DNA of 64,000 nt from Candidatus Peribacteria bacterium (GTDB lineage: Bacteria > Patescibacteriota > Gracilibacteria > UBA1369 > 2-02-FULL-48-14), in NCBI GenBank assembly GCA_943349825.1, contig CALQZQ010000001.1, positions 211,155 to 275,154 of the forward strand. Direction: 5' to 3'. Position numbers and translations under genes: made by a program. Below, piece by piece: positions 7,826-18,611 of this stretch. The notes beneath the pieces were generated by a model. The model made no database searches, was not told the DNA's origin, and saw only the letters and a list, made by a program, of their open reading frames with translations. The first letter of the stretch is position 1; each line of letters begins with the position of its first letter.

Positions 7826-9399
7826 TAGCTGGACTTGGCGGCCATATGCTCCTTGGCGATCTTCACAATAAAGCCCAGGGGCACGTCAGCGGTTTGTCCA
7901 CCTATCTGATCGACTCTCGGCTTTCGCTCTGGAGGGAGTGCTGTCTTTTTTTTATACACATGATCCAGGTTGTCTGCCACTCCAAGGCCACAAGCCACTA
8001 TCCACCCGGCGGAATCGTTTTGATTCATGCCCTCTACACTTCCGTTGCAGGCGTTTGGAGACATCAAAACCATGGTGTACTTGTAGGTATAGTCACTGAG
8101 GTAAGGATTGTATCCATATTTATCGTCATAAACTCCCGCACCCTGTCCCGGCTCTAAGATTCCATCATATTTCGCATCTAAAACCCACTCATCTTCGTGA
8201 CGTGTGCCCAGTGCCTTATAAATTCCGGTGGATTTTTTTCTTCCCACGGGCAGCTGCGCAAAGGCTTCAGAAGAGACTGCGAGACTCCTTTCCCATTGTT
8301 TGATCGGATCGAGCTTTGGCCTCTTCCCCAGTTCAGTCAAAAAATCCCGGATCGCGTAAGTGTAAAAGTCCAATTCGGCCAAGCGCTGCCAGTGAGTATC
8401 GTTGTTGGCTACGTACATTTGAGTCTTTTCCATTTCATCTTCCAGCGTGAGCTCAGGAACTACAAAAGGTTTTCTGGTTTCGGTGGTGATGACCGCTTCG
8501 AATTCGGTTTCGCCTACGGCTTCTCCTGAGGCTCCCACGAAACTGGAGGTCATTGTGCTGGTGGGAAGCGCTTCCTTGATCAAAACGATTTGGTAGTCCA
8601 TAAGAATTAGGATTCCTTTGAGCAGGTCCGCCTTGTCTTCGTCCGTAAGGTTAGACGAGTAATAAAGCGTGTTGTAGGCATTGAGGGTAGTGGTGATTTC
8701 ATCCAAGGCTTTGGGAGATTTTTTAATTTTCTCCAAGAATTTCACGGCTTCGCTGTAGTAGCGGCCGCTGGCCACCGGAACTTCAAAGGAGTCAGCTCCA
8801 TCCTCGAAGAGGTCTTCATACTGGATGGCCTTTTCACTTTCAAATTTGATCTGCAGCGCTTGAATGTATTCCAAGGCTCTTTGAAAAATCGCGACTTTCA
8901 GTTCATCGTGTTTTGCTTTTTTATAGGAAGCGAGGCGCTTGTAGATCAAGGCGATTCTTTGCGTGTAAACCTGCAGGGCCTGACTCTTATAATAGTCAAA
9001 ATAGGCGCGGCGTTCCTTGGGGCTCAAGCAGCCTTTGGTGATGGTGGGCGCCAGCACTTGTTCAAAAAACTCTCCGTGACCGATGCCAAGCGGGATGAGC
9101 CCACGACCGATATCAAAGTCTTCTTCGTCTGGATAAATCGTCTGGTCTATGTAGTTCTCCGACCAATCCACCACGGCACGGCAGAATTCGGTTCGGGAAG
9201 AGTAGGTGATGACCGCTACGGTTTTGGGCAGACTGAGTTTGTTTTTTCCGCCTTCTTCCAGGTTAGCCAGCACGGTGCTGAGCTTTTTACCTACAGCGGC
9301 ATTTTCTTGAGTGATTTCTGGAGCTTTGGTTTCTGCATGGGCGGCACTGCTCATCGCGAGCAAGGTTCCCAATACAGCATTTCTTAAAAGAGGTGTCAT
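7822..9399 (-). CDS. secreted protein of unknown function
   Basis: A 525-residue protein with a clear Sec signal peptide (residues 1-22, ending AHA before ETKAPE). The rest is mixed helical with an acidic middle, and no internal membrane segment is visible. No family is recognised. A C-terminal portion rich in Tyr and Asp ('YDDKYGYNPYLSDYTYKYTM') and a 'NACNGSVEGMNQNDSAGWIVACG' segment with two Cys suggest a folded extracellular domain. It is monocistronic, between tRNA-Leu (opposite strand) and the sigma-4 regulator. A TTGACA lies upstream near 9446 but lacks a convincing -10. Confidence 0.75.
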   Translation of the reverse strand: MTPLLRNAVLGTLLAMSSAAHAETKAPEITQENAAVGKKLSTVLANLEEGGKNKLSLPKTVAVITYSSRTEFCRAVVDWSENYIDQTIYPDEEDFDIGRGLIPLGIGHGEFFEQVLAPTITKGCLSPKERRAYFDYYKSQALQVYTQRIALIYKRLASYKKAKHDELKVAIFQRALEYIQALQIKFESEKAIQYEDLFEDGADSFEVPVASGRYYSEAVKFLEKIKKSPKALDEITTTLNAYNTLYYSSNLTDEDKADLLKGILILMDYQIVLIKEALPTSTMTSSFVGASGEAVGETEFEAVITTETRKPFVVPELTLEDEMEKTQMYVANNDTHWQRLAELDFYTYAIRDFLTELGKRPKLDPIKQWERSLAVSSEAFAQLPVGRKKSTGIYKALGTRHEDEWVLDAKYDGILEPGQGAGVYDDKYGYNPYLSDYTYKYTMVLMSPNACNGSVEGMNQNDSAGWIVACGLGVADNLDHVYKKKTALPPERKPRVDQIGGQTADVPLGFIVKIAKEHMAAKSSY

Positions 9400-9491
9400 T
9401 TTTTGGCTTAATTACAAGTGGGACTTTAACAGATTGAAGCGTTTTGTCAATAGCTTGCTGCGGGCGAAGGGCTCCTATAGAATCTGGCCGT

Positions 9492-9575
9492 GCTCGGGTG
9501 GCGAAATGGCAGACGCGCTAGCCTTAGGAGCTAGTACCTTCGGGTGTGAGAGTTCAAGTCTCTCCCCGAGCACCA
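9492..9575 (+). tRNA. tRNA-Leu (UAG)
   Basis: An 84-nt class II tRNA. The acceptor stem is GCTCGGG/CCCGAGC with discriminator A and an encoded CCA. The D-arm is Leu-type (GCGAAATGGCAGACGC) and the anticodon stem CTAGC/GCTAG encloses the loop CTTAGGA, giving anticodon TAG (reads CUN, mainly CUA). It has a long variable arm and a T-arm with TTCAAGT. Confidence 0.96.
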
Positions 9576-9577
9576 TC

Positions 9578-9592
9578 CTCGGCGTAGCCGAG
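9578..9592 (+). terminator. hairpin after tRNA-Leu
   Basis: CTCGGC-GTA-GCCGAG forms a perfect 6-bp stem starting 2 nt after the encoded CCA. A near-identical hairpin follows tRNA-Arg with the same spacing. It may end the tRNA transcript or define the 3' trailer, although no long T-run follows. Confidence 0.5.
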
Positions 9593-9603
9593 TCTTGCCC
9601 CTT

Positions 9604-12600
9604 ATGACTTTTGTTCACCTCCATAATCATACTCACTACAGTATCCTGACCGGGCTTGCGAAGCCGAAGGAGTACATTGAAATTGCCAAAGCGCAGGGCG
9701 CAACGGCGGTGGCGATCACCGACAACGGAGTTTTGTATGGACTGATTGAACTTTATAAATACGCGAAGGCGGCCGGGATCAAACCGATTTTGGGCGTGGA
9801 CATGTACGTGGCTCCGATGGGACTCGCGAACAAAACACCCGAGAATCGTTACTCTTCCTTAGTACTGCTGGCCCGAAACAACGAGGGTTATCACAATCTT
9901 TTGAAGCTTTCTTCAATCGCGGCGCTGGAGGGTTTCTATTATAAGCCCCGCATCGATGATGAAGTTTTGATGAAGCACAGCGAAGGATTGATTGGGCTTT
10001 CTGGCAGTTTGAACGGAGCGATTCCCAAAGCTATTTTGGAAAATCAAATGGGGAAAGCGCAGGAGTTGATTGAGCATTATCAGCGGATTTTAGGGAAAGA
10101 GTATTTCTTTTTGGAGTTGCAGCATCATCCGGAGATTGCGAACTGGAGCATTGTGAACAGCAAACTTTTGGAACTTTCCAAGGCCACGGGTGCGCCGGTG
10201 GTGGCGTCAAACGATTGTCACTACGCCTACCCGGAAGACGCGGAGGCGCACGACGTGTTGATTTGTGTGCAGACTCAAAAAACGGTGAAGGATGAACATC
10301 GCTTTCGCTACAACGGCAATTATTCCATGCGTTCGCCGGAAGACATGAAGGAGGCGTTTCGATTCTCCCCCGAAGCGGTGGAGAACACTTTGAAGATTGC
10401 GGACATGTGCGACGTGAATATTACTTTTGGAGAACATCAAATTCCGCATTTTGACACCGGGAAAAAATCGGAGCAGGAGTATTTGCGCGAATTGTGTGAA
10501 GCGGGTTTTACAGATCGTTATGGCAAGGAGCCTTCGGAGGAAGCGCGGGCGCGACTCGAGTTTGAGCTCGATACCATTCATAAGATGGGCTTCGATACTT
10601 ATTTTTTGATTGTGCACGACTTTATTGATTACGCGAAGCGCAGTGGCATTGTGGTGGGCCCGGGGCGTGGAAGCGCGGCTGGTTCCATCATCGCTTATGT
10701 TTTGAAAATCACCGAGTTGGATCCCATCAAGCACAAACTGCTCTTCGAACGATTTCTGAATCCCGAACGTATCTCCATGCCCGATATCGACGTGGATTTT
10801 GCAGACACTAAGCGCGACGAGGTCCTTAAATATGTGACTGAAAAATATGGAGCGGACCACGTGGCGCAGATTGTGACTTTTGGAACACTCGCAGCCAAGG
10901 CGGCGATTCGCGATTCCGGGCGGGCGCTGGGTTTCAGTTATGCCGATGTGGACCGTGTGGCCAAAAGCGTGCCGCAGGCCATTTTGGGGAAGTACGCGCC
11001 GCTGCAGGAATCCGTGAAAGAAGATCCGGAACTTTCTAAACTTTATAATGGAGAACCGGCTGCGAAGGAAATTTTGGACACGGCTATTAAATTGGAGGGT
11101 ACGATTCGCCAAGTGGGCACGCACGCTTGTGCGGTGATCATTTCACGCGATCCTTTGACGGAGCACACGGCGCTGCAGAATGCTGCCGGAGATCATGATG
11201 GCATTGTGACGCAGTACTCCATGAAGCCGTGTGAGGAACTCGGGCTGCTCAAAATGGACTTCCTGGGGCTCAAGAATCTTTCCATGCTGGAGACGACTTT
11301 GGGGATTTTGCGCCGCACGCGGCCGGAAGTGCAGCTCGATTTGGTGAATCTGCCCATGGACGATAAGAAAACTTACGAACTTTTGCAACGTGGCGAAACC
11401 ACCGGGGTGTTCCAATTGGAATCCGGAGGCATGAAGCGCTATTTGCGCGAACTCAAGCCCACGGAGTTTGGCGACATTGTGGCCATGGTCTCGCTCTACC
11501 GTCCGGGCCCGATGCAATTCATCTCCACTTATATTGATGGGAAACATGGCAAGAAGAAGGTGGTTTACTTGCACGATTCCGTGAAGAGCGTTTTGGAGGA
11601 AACTTATGGAATTGCAATTTACCAGGAGCAAATTTTAGAAATCGCCAAGCAGTTCGCCGGATTTTCACTCGGAGAAGCGGACTTGCTCCGGCGCGCGATT
11701 GGTAAAAAAATTGCGGCGGAACTGGTGGCGCAGCGCGAAAAATTCCTCGATGGTGCGGTGAAGCAGGAACGCGATCGTCGGCTGGCTGCCAAGATTTTTG
11801 ACGAAGTGATTGAGCCCTTTGCCGGCTATGGATTCAACAAGTCTCACGCCGCCTGCTACGCGTTGATTTCTTATCAAACGGCGTATTTGAAGGCGCACTT
11901 CCCTGCTGAATTTATGGCGGCGCTGCTCACGTCGGATGCGGACAACACGGACCGCGTGGTGATTGAAATCGCCGAGTGTCGCAACATGGGAATTTCCGTG
12001 CTGCCTCCCTCCGTGAACGAATCCCGAGCTCACTTCACGGTGGTGGATGAAAAAACGATCCGTTTCGGACTGATGGCGGTGAAAGGTATGGGCGAAGGAC
12101 CGGTGCATGAAATCATTCGTACGCGTGAAAAAGAGGGTGTGTTCACCGGGCTGGAAAATTTTGCCCAGCGGGTGCCCGCTAAATTGCTCAACAAAAAATC
12201 CATCGAGTGCATGGCGTTTTCGGGCGCGATGGATGATTTGGGTGAACGTGCGGAAATCGCGACCAACTACGACGAAATTTCCAACTTTGCCAAGAACATT
12301 CAATCCTCACTTTCCGAAGGCCAGACTGACATCTTTGGAGTGCTTACGGATTCTTCGGTGGCCAGTTTGAAGTTCAAAAAAATAGCCGCCGCCGACAGCG
12401 CTCAACGTTTCCGTTGGGAAAAAGAATATTTGGGCCTTTATGTGAGCGGACATCCTCTCCAAGGCCTCAAGCATTATTTCCAGGGCAAAGGGAAATTGAT
12501 TGGCTCACTCGGCGACAAAGATGTCGACAAGAAAGCCAAAATCACGGGGATGATCACCCAGATGCGCAGAGTCCTCACCAAGGCCGGCAAATACATGGCT

Positions 12601-13128
12601 ATGGGCGATTTTGAAGATCCCAGCGCGCGTGTTTCCTTTGTGCTGTTTCCACGGGCTTACGACCAATTTGGTTCCGTTTTGGAGGAAGACCGCGTCTTCA
12701 CCGTGGAAGGGCGACTCGATAAACGCGGCGGTGACTATCAATTTGTGGTGGATAGCTTAAAACCGCTGTCATTGGAGAACATGATCACTTCGGCTAAAGA
12801 GAAAAACTTGTTTGATGAGGACGAGCGCATCATTGGGGTGCAAGCGCTGCGCAGTGAAGAGGCCGAAGAAGAGGAGGAAGGCTTGGTGGAGGGCGTGGAG
12901 GCTCCGGCAGCTCCTGTGGTGGAAGCGGGCCCTTATGTGATTGCCCTGGAAAAGGACTTCCCTCCTGAAAAATTGAAAAAGTTGAAGGCGCTCTTGGAAC
13001 GCTACCAAGGCGAAACGGTGGTAGAAATCCATATGCCCACCGAAACCAGCCTCAAACGAGTGAAGGTACCTTTTGGGGTGGATACCGGTTTAGCCATGCA
13101 GGAAGAGGTGAAGGCGTTGATGGCGTAG
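9604..13128 (+). CDS. dnaE: DNA polymerase III subunit alpha
   Basis: A 1,174-residue replicative polymerase of DnaE type. The N-terminal PHP domain starts 'FVHLHNHTHYSILTG' with metal-binding-type His at residues 5 and 7. The polymerase core carries the catalytic Asp pair in 'MPDIDVDF' (D394 and D396) and the third Asp in 'LLKMDFLGLKNL' (about D552). These are followed by the helix-hairpin-helix region and an OB-fold ('KITGMITQMRRVLTKAGKYMAMGDFED'). The length is normal. The ATG at 9604 is preferred over an in-frame TTG three codons upstream. It starts 12 bp after the tRNA-Leu hairpin. It synthesises chromosomal DNA in the replisome. Confidence 0.97.
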   Translation: MTFVHLHNHTHYSILTGLAKPKEYIEIAKAQGATAVAITDNGVLYGLIELYKYAKAAGIKPILGVDMYVAPMGLANKTPENRYSSLVLLARNNEGYHNLLKLSSIAALEGFYYKPRIDDEVLMKHSEGLIGLSGSLNGAIPKAILENQMGKAQELIEHYQRILGKEYFFLELQHHPEIANWSIVNSKLLELSKATGAPVVASNDCHYAYPEDAEAHDVLICVQTQKTVKDEHRFRYNGNYSMRSPEDMKEAFRFSPEAVENTLKIADMCDVNITFGEHQIPHFDTGKKSEQEYLRELCEAGFTDRYGKEPSEEARARLEFELDTIHKMGFDTYFLIVHDFIDYAKRSGIVVGPGRGSAAGSIIAYVLKITELDPIKHKLLFERFLNPERISMPDIDVDFADTKRDEVLKYVTEKYGADHVAQIVTFGTLAAKAAIRDSGRALGFSYADVDRVAKSVPQAILGKYAPLQESVKEDPELSKLYNGEPAAKEILDTAIKLEGTIRQVGTHACAVIISRDPLTEHTALQNAAGDHDGIVTQYSMKPCEELGLLKMDFLGLKNLSMLETTLGILRRTRPEVQLDLVNLPMDDKKTYELLQRGETTGVFQLESGGMKRYLRELKPTEFGDIVAMVSLYRPGPMQFISTYIDGKHGKKKVVYLHDSVKSVLEETYGIAIYQEQILEIAKQFAGFSLGEADLLRRAIGKKIAAELVAQREKFLDGAVKQERDRRLAAKIFDEVIEPFAGYGFNKSHAACYALISYQTAYLKAHFPAEFMAALLTSDADNTDRVVIEIAECRNMGISVLPPSVNESRAHFTVVDEKTIRFGLMAVKGMGEGPVHEIIRTREKEGVFTGLENFAQRVPAKLLNKKSIECMAFSGAMDDLGERAEIATNYDEISNFAKNIQSSLSEGQTDIFGVLTDSSVASLKFKKIAAADSAQRFRWEKEYLGLYVSGHPLQGLKHYFQGKGKLIGSLGDKDVDKKAKITGMITQMRRVLTKAGKYMAMGDFEDPSARVSFVLFPRAYDQFGSVLEEDRVFTVEGRLDKRGGDYQFVVDSLKPLSLENMITSAKEKNLFDEDERIIGVQALRSEEAEEEEEGLVEGVEAPAAPVVEAGPYVIALEKDFPPEKLKKLKALLERYQGETVVEIHMPTETSLKRVKVPFGVDTGLAMQEEVKALMA

Positions 13129-13179
13129 TGCCTAAAATCAATTCAGGTTTTTGTCAGGACTTTTGCCATGACAGTTCTT

Positions 13180-13185
13180 TATAAT
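13180..13185 (+). promoter_or_regulatory. -10 element TATAAT
   Basis: A consensus TATAAT ends 22 bp before the ATG at 13208. No good -35 sits at 16-18 bp. A TGTCA...TGACA inverted pair (13153-13157 and 13169-13173) lies just upstream. Confidence 0.45.
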
Positions 13186-13207
13186 GAGGATTCTTAATTT
13201 TATATTT

Positions 13208-13606
13208 ATGGATACTCATGTCAAAAGATTCTTGGAGTGGATAGGTCTCAAAGAACGATTAGACGCAAAAATTTCCCCTGCTCCTTTCGTAAATGAGGGT
13301 GAGATTTGGTGGGCCAGCTTGGGAGAGAATGTAGGTTTTGAGATCAACGGTAAGAGCGAAGATTTTACTAGGCCTATCATTATATACAGAAAACTAACCC
13401 ACAATTTTTATCTTGTTATTCCCCTGAGCACAAAAATGAAAGTGGGCACCTGGTATATTCCGTTTAAGCAAAGAGGAATTGAAATGGTAGCTTGTTTAAG
13501 CCAAGTAAGGACCATTGACTATAGGAGACTCCATCCGAAACTAGGTGAGCTAGATTCCGAAGATTTTAAACGTATAAAAGCTGGATTCCTAAGACTTTAC
13601 TCCTAA
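13208..13606 (+). CDS. PemK/MazF-like protein
   Basis: A 132-residue protein resembling the PemK/MazF fold: 'EGEIWWASLGENVGFEINGKSEDFTRPIIIYRKL' near the N-terminus, 'FYLVIPLSTKMKVGTWY' in the middle and 'ACLSQVRTIDYRRL' toward the end, matching the strand order of MazF (G-E-I-W, RP-hhh, hhPhST, LSQhRThD). MazF toxins cut mRNA. No antitoxin-like ORF is adjacent, so it is an orphan or a family member with another role. CPR genomes often carry such solitary proteins. The ATG at 13208 is chosen because the upstream Met at 13184 overlaps the -10 element. Confidence 0.8.
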   Translation: MDTHVKRFLEWIGLKERLDAKISPAPFVNEGEIWWASLGENVGFEINGKSEDFTRPIIIYRKLTHNFYLVIPLSTKMKVGTWYIPFKQRGIEMVACLSQVRTIDYRRLHPKLGELDSEDFKRIKAGFLRLYS

Positions 13607-13655
13607 GAAAATATCCCCCGCCATTTCTGACGGGGTCGTGGGAAAATCCCAAAAG

Positions 13656-13683
13656 TGAGTTGATTATAGCAAAACTCATTTTT
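13656..13683 (+). terminator. weak intrinsic terminator
   Basis: TGAGTT (13656-13661) and AACTCA (13673-13678) form a 6-bp stem followed by TTTTT. It lies 50 bp after the MazF-like gene and abuts the aspS -35. Confidence 0.5.
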
Positions 13684-13710
13684 GACTTCAAGCTTACTGC
13701 GCCTTAGAAT
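13682..13710 (+). promoter_or_regulatory. aspS promoter TTGACT-17-TAGAAT
   Basis: TTGACT at 13682-13687 and TAGAAT at 13705-13710 are separated by exactly 17 bp. The -10 ends 25 bp before the aspS ATG at 13736, which supports that start over an upstream in-frame TTG-type extension. Confidence 0.7.
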
Positions 13711-13735
13711 AGCCGCACTTAGCTTCTTTTATCTT

Positions 13736-15502
<1,767 letters not shown>

Positions 15503-15504
15503 GC

Positions 15505-15795
15505 TTAAGCCTTCCTCTTCTTGTACACCACAGCGGCAGCTATGGCGCTGCCGACAGCTACGAAGCCTCCGGTGTTCGCTTTGTCTTTGTAGTCGCTGGC
15601 AATGTCTAAGTCGCCTGCTACATATTCCAGATAGTTTTCGTCGTCGTAGTAATTGACGATGTCTTGTTCGGCAATGTACATCCAATCCTTATAACTGCCG
15701 TAAGCGTTGTAAGCATAGCCTGCTGCAAGAATGAAAACAGCTCCCAGAGCTATGAGTATTTGATTGGTTCTATCGGAGAAATCGATCTTAGGCAT
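15505..15795 (-). CDS. small membrane protein
   Basis: A 96-residue protein with a hydrophobic segment near residues 13-30 ('ILIALGAVFILAAGYAYNAYG') and a second at the C-terminus ('GGFVAVGSAIAAAVVYKKRKA'). The loop between them is acidic and Tyr-rich. The start MPKIDFSDRTNQ is preferred over a longer frame that begins at 15864. It converges on aspS with a 2-bp gap. The function is unknown; the C-terminal hydrophobic stretch followed by KKRK suggests a membrane anchor with a cytoplasmic basic end. Confidence 0.6.
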   Translation of the reverse strand: MPKIDFSDRTNQILIALGAVFILAAGYAYNAYGSYKDWMYIAEQDIVNYYDDENYLEYVAGDLDIASDYKDKANTGGFVAVGSAIAAAVVYKKRKA

Positions 15796-15893
15796 GGCGG
15801 GGCGGGTGAAGGAATGTTTAAATTTTTTCACACTTCTTAAATACGCGCAACAAAACCTGTCCAAGAGAAAAAAGTTTTGTTAAGCTGTGACCC

Positions 15894-18347
15894 GTGACCA
15901 CAGTGCTCTACGCCTCACTTGTCATCGCTCTTCTCACAGGTCTCCTCGCAGGAGGGCTGTGGCTGTTTCGACGGCATTTGGATCACAAGCGCTGCCTCAG
16001 CATGACTTTTTTGCGCATTCGCGTGCCCAAAAAAGAATCCAAAGACGATCGTGAGAAAGACACGGAATCGCAAGGCGCGCAGCGGGATTTTAAAGATCCG
16101 ATTGGAGTCATGAAGCAGCTCTTTGAATCTTTTGCTGCCATCATGGATCACACGTGGAGGCGGCACATTTTTGGGCAGGATTTTATGGCCTGCGAGTATG
16201 TGGTGCGCGACAACCTCATCGATTTTTACGTGGTGGTCCCACACCGGCTCATCACTATTGTGGAGAAGCAGCTCACCTCCTACTACCCCGATTGTTATAT
16301 TGAAGAAGAGCCCGATTACAATCTGTTTCAGAAAGATTCCAAAGTCGCCTACTCTTACATGGTGGCCGAGGAGGAGTTTGCTCTGCCGATCCGTACTTAC
16401 AGCCGCATGACGGCGGATCCTTTCAACAATATCTCCAACGTGCTGTCCAAGATGGATCCGAACGAAAGTGCGGCTATTCAGATTATGATTCGGCCGATGC
16501 ACAACGGTTGGCAGAAGCACGGGCGCCATAAAGCCAAGGAGATTTTGGAGGGTAAGCATCATGGATTTTTGGGCAATCTCAACCCTCTAGTATGGATTGG
16601 AGATTTACTCAGCTTGGCGTTCCGCGGAGAAAGCAAAGAAAACCACGAAGCGCAAAGCCGCAGCACTCCGATGGTGGACGAACAAGTGAAGGCGATCGAA
16701 GAAAAAAACACACAAGTGGGATTTGAGTGTGTGATCCGTCTGATCGCGACTTCGGACCACGAACACAAGGCGCACGCCATCATCAAAGGGATCGAGAGCT
16801 CTTTTGCGCAGTACACCACTACGGACAACAATCAGTTCATTCACAAGGACCATTACATCGGCAACTTGGTGCATCACTTTTTGATGCGCGACATGCGCCG
16901 ACCGCTGCGCTTCCATAAGATGATTTTGTGTGCGGAAGAACTCGCCAGTTTGTTCCATTTGCCCAATATCCGCTACAACCGCGCCCCCACCATCAACTGG
17001 CAGAACTATAAAATTTCCCCGCCGCCGGCCAATATTCCTCAAGAAGGAATTTTGCTCGGGCACAACATTTACCGTGGAGTGAAGACCGAAATCCACATGA
17101 AGAACGACGACCGCTTCCGCCACTTCTACGTGATTGGACAGACGGGAACGGGTAAATCTTCTATTTTACAGGTGATGATCCGTCAGGATTTGAAGAATGG
17201 GAAAGGGATCGCCGTGGTGGATCCACACGGACAGCTGATTGACGACATCATGCCCTTCATTCCTCGCGAGCGTGCCGACGACGTGATTTATTTTAATCCC
17301 GCGGATTTAGATAGACCAATTGGACTCAATCTGCTGGAGGCGGAAAGCCCGGAAGAACGCGACATGGTGGCGCTGGATGCCATGAACATCATGATCAAAC
17401 TGTTCGATGAAGAAGTGTTCGGACCTCGTATTCAGGATTACTTCCGCAACGGTTGTCTCACGCTGATGGAATACAAAGACGGAGGCTGTCTCACGGACAT
17501 GGTGCGCCTCTTCACGGACGACGATTTCCAGTACGAGCGCACTAAGGACTTGAAGAATCCCATCGTGAAGTCGTTCTGGGATCAACAGATGGCCAAGACC
17601 GGAGCGCGTGAAAAACAGGAAATGATCCCGTACTTCGCGGCGAAATTTGGGCAATTCGTGACCAACGGAATGATGCGTAACATCATCGGGCAAACGCGCA
17701 GTGGTTTCGATTTCGGCGACGTGATGAACAACGGCAAGATTCTGCTGATGAACCTGTCGAAGGGAGAGACCGGGGACCTCAACAGTAAGCTGCTCGGACT
17801 TATGATCGTGTCCAAAATCCAGGTGGCGGCTCTGCGAAGGCAGCGACTTCCCAAGGAACAGCGCAAAGATTTCTTCCTCTACATCGATGAGTTCCAAAAC
17901 TATGTGACCGACTCCATTGAAGTGATTTTGTCTGAAGCTCGTAAGTACCGTCTGGGCCTCGCGATGGCGCATCAGTACCTGGCGCAGCTGGAACAAGACA
18001 AGGGCAAGAAAGGCAGTGTGAACCTGAAGGACGCGATCTTCGGGAACGTGGGAACCATGATGGCCTACAAGATCGGCGCGCAAGATTCCGAGTACATGGC
18101 CAAAGAAATGGCGCCGGTGTTCAGTGACCAAGACCTGGTGAACATCGACAAGTTCAAGGCAGTCATTAAGCTTTCCATCGACACCCAGCCTTCCAAGCCT
18201 TTCAGCATCATCCCGCTGAATCCCTACACGGAAAAAGGCGACTACGAAGCAGCGGAAGCGTTCAAACAACTCTCTCGCCTCAAGTATGGCCGCGATAAGG
18301 AATTCGTGGAACGTGAGGTCTTCAGACGTCTCGGTACTGTTCTTTAA
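15894..18347 (+). CDS. T4SS/conjugation-type DNA-transfer ATPase (DUF87/TraD-like)
   Basis: An 817-residue protein starting with GTG. An N-terminal membrane segment ('VLYASLVIALLTGLLAGGLWLF') anchors it. A long N-terminal domain leads into a RecA-like ATPase with the Walker A 'GQTGTGKSS' at about residue 414, 'GIAVVDPHGQLIDDI', and the Walker B 'FFLYIDEFQNYVTDS'. The order matches type IV secretion coupling proteins of the TraD/VirD4/HerA group. These move DNA or proteins across the membrane; in CPR genomes they are common and often stand alone. Other T4SS or relaxase genes are not present here, so a role in DNA uptake or pilus function is equally open. Confidence 0.85.
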   Translation: MTTVLYASLVIALLTGLLAGGLWLFRRHLDHKRCLSMTFLRIRVPKKESKDDREKDTESQGAQRDFKDPIGVMKQLFESFAAIMDHTWRRHIFGQDFMACEYVVRDNLIDFYVVVPHRLITIVEKQLTSYYPDCYIEEEPDYNLFQKDSKVAYSYMVAEEEFALPIRTYSRMTADPFNNISNVLSKMDPNESAAIQIMIRPMHNGWQKHGRHKAKEILEGKHHGFLGNLNPLVWIGDLLSLAFRGESKENHEAQSRSTPMVDEQVKAIEEKNTQVGFECVIRLIATSDHEHKAHAIIKGIESSFAQYTTTDNNQFIHKDHYIGNLVHHFLMRDMRRPLRFHKMILCAEELASLFHLPNIRYNRAPTINWQNYKISPPPANIPQEGILLGHNIYRGVKTEIHMKNDDRFRHFYVIGQTGTGKSSILQVMIRQDLKNGKGIAVVDPHGQLIDDIMPFIPRERADDVIYFNPADLDRPIGLNLLEAESPEERDMVALDAMNIMIKLFDEEVFGPRIQDYFRNGCLTLMEYKDGGCLTDMVRLFTDDDFQYERTKDLKNPIVKSFWDQQMAKTGAREKQEMIPYFAAKFGQFVTNGMMRNIIGQTRSGFDFGDVMNNGKILLMNLSKGETGDLNSKLLGLMIVSKIQVAALRRQRLPKEQRKDFFLYIDEFQNYVTDSIEVILSEARKYRLGLAMAHQYLAQLEQDKGKKGSVNLKDAIFGNVGTMMAYKIGAQDSEYMAKEMAPVFSDQDLVNIDKFKAVIKLSIDTQPSKPFSIIPLNPYTEKGDYEAAEAFKQLSRLKYGRDKEFVEREVFRRLGTVL

Positions 18348-18359
18348 TCCCGTTCTTTT

Positions 18360-18611
18360 ATGATGACTCGACAAAACAAAGGAATCGCATGGCTCGTATC
18401 TCCTTTTGTACTCATGATCGGCAGTATGCTGCTTTATGCTGTGGTGAACGGCGCGTTTGATGGCGCCGCGGAAGGTTCCACGCTCGCGACGGCGGAGCCT
18501 GTTGTTAACCTTATTATTTCCTTAATCGGCTTTCTCGGCACCCTCGACTTCTTCGTGGGAATTCCTGTGGGAATCTATTTTTTGGCGACGCAGGATAAGA
18601 AGGTTCACTAG
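18360..18611 (+). CDS. small two-TM membrane protein
   Basis: An 83-residue protein with two hydrophobic helices (about residues 9-28 and 48-76). It begins 12 bp after the ATPase stop on the same strand, so it is probably cotranscribed and may be a membrane partner of that ATPase. The start context is TTATG, common in this window. Its 3' end overlaps the convergent downstream gene by 4 bp. No family is recognised. Confidence 0.65.
   Translation: MMTRQNKGIAWLVSPFVLMIGSMLLYAVVNGAFDGAAEGSTLATAEPVVNLIISLIGFLGTLDFFVGIPVGIYFLATQDKKVH

Noticed and set aside
9446..9451. Promoter for the 525-residue secreted protein at TTGACA
   Set aside because: The -35 is perfect on the minus strand, but no reasonable -10 lies 16-18 bp away.
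9595..9603. TTG start for dnaE
   Set aside because: An ATG three codons later gives the usual DnaE N-terminus and has the TTATG context common here.
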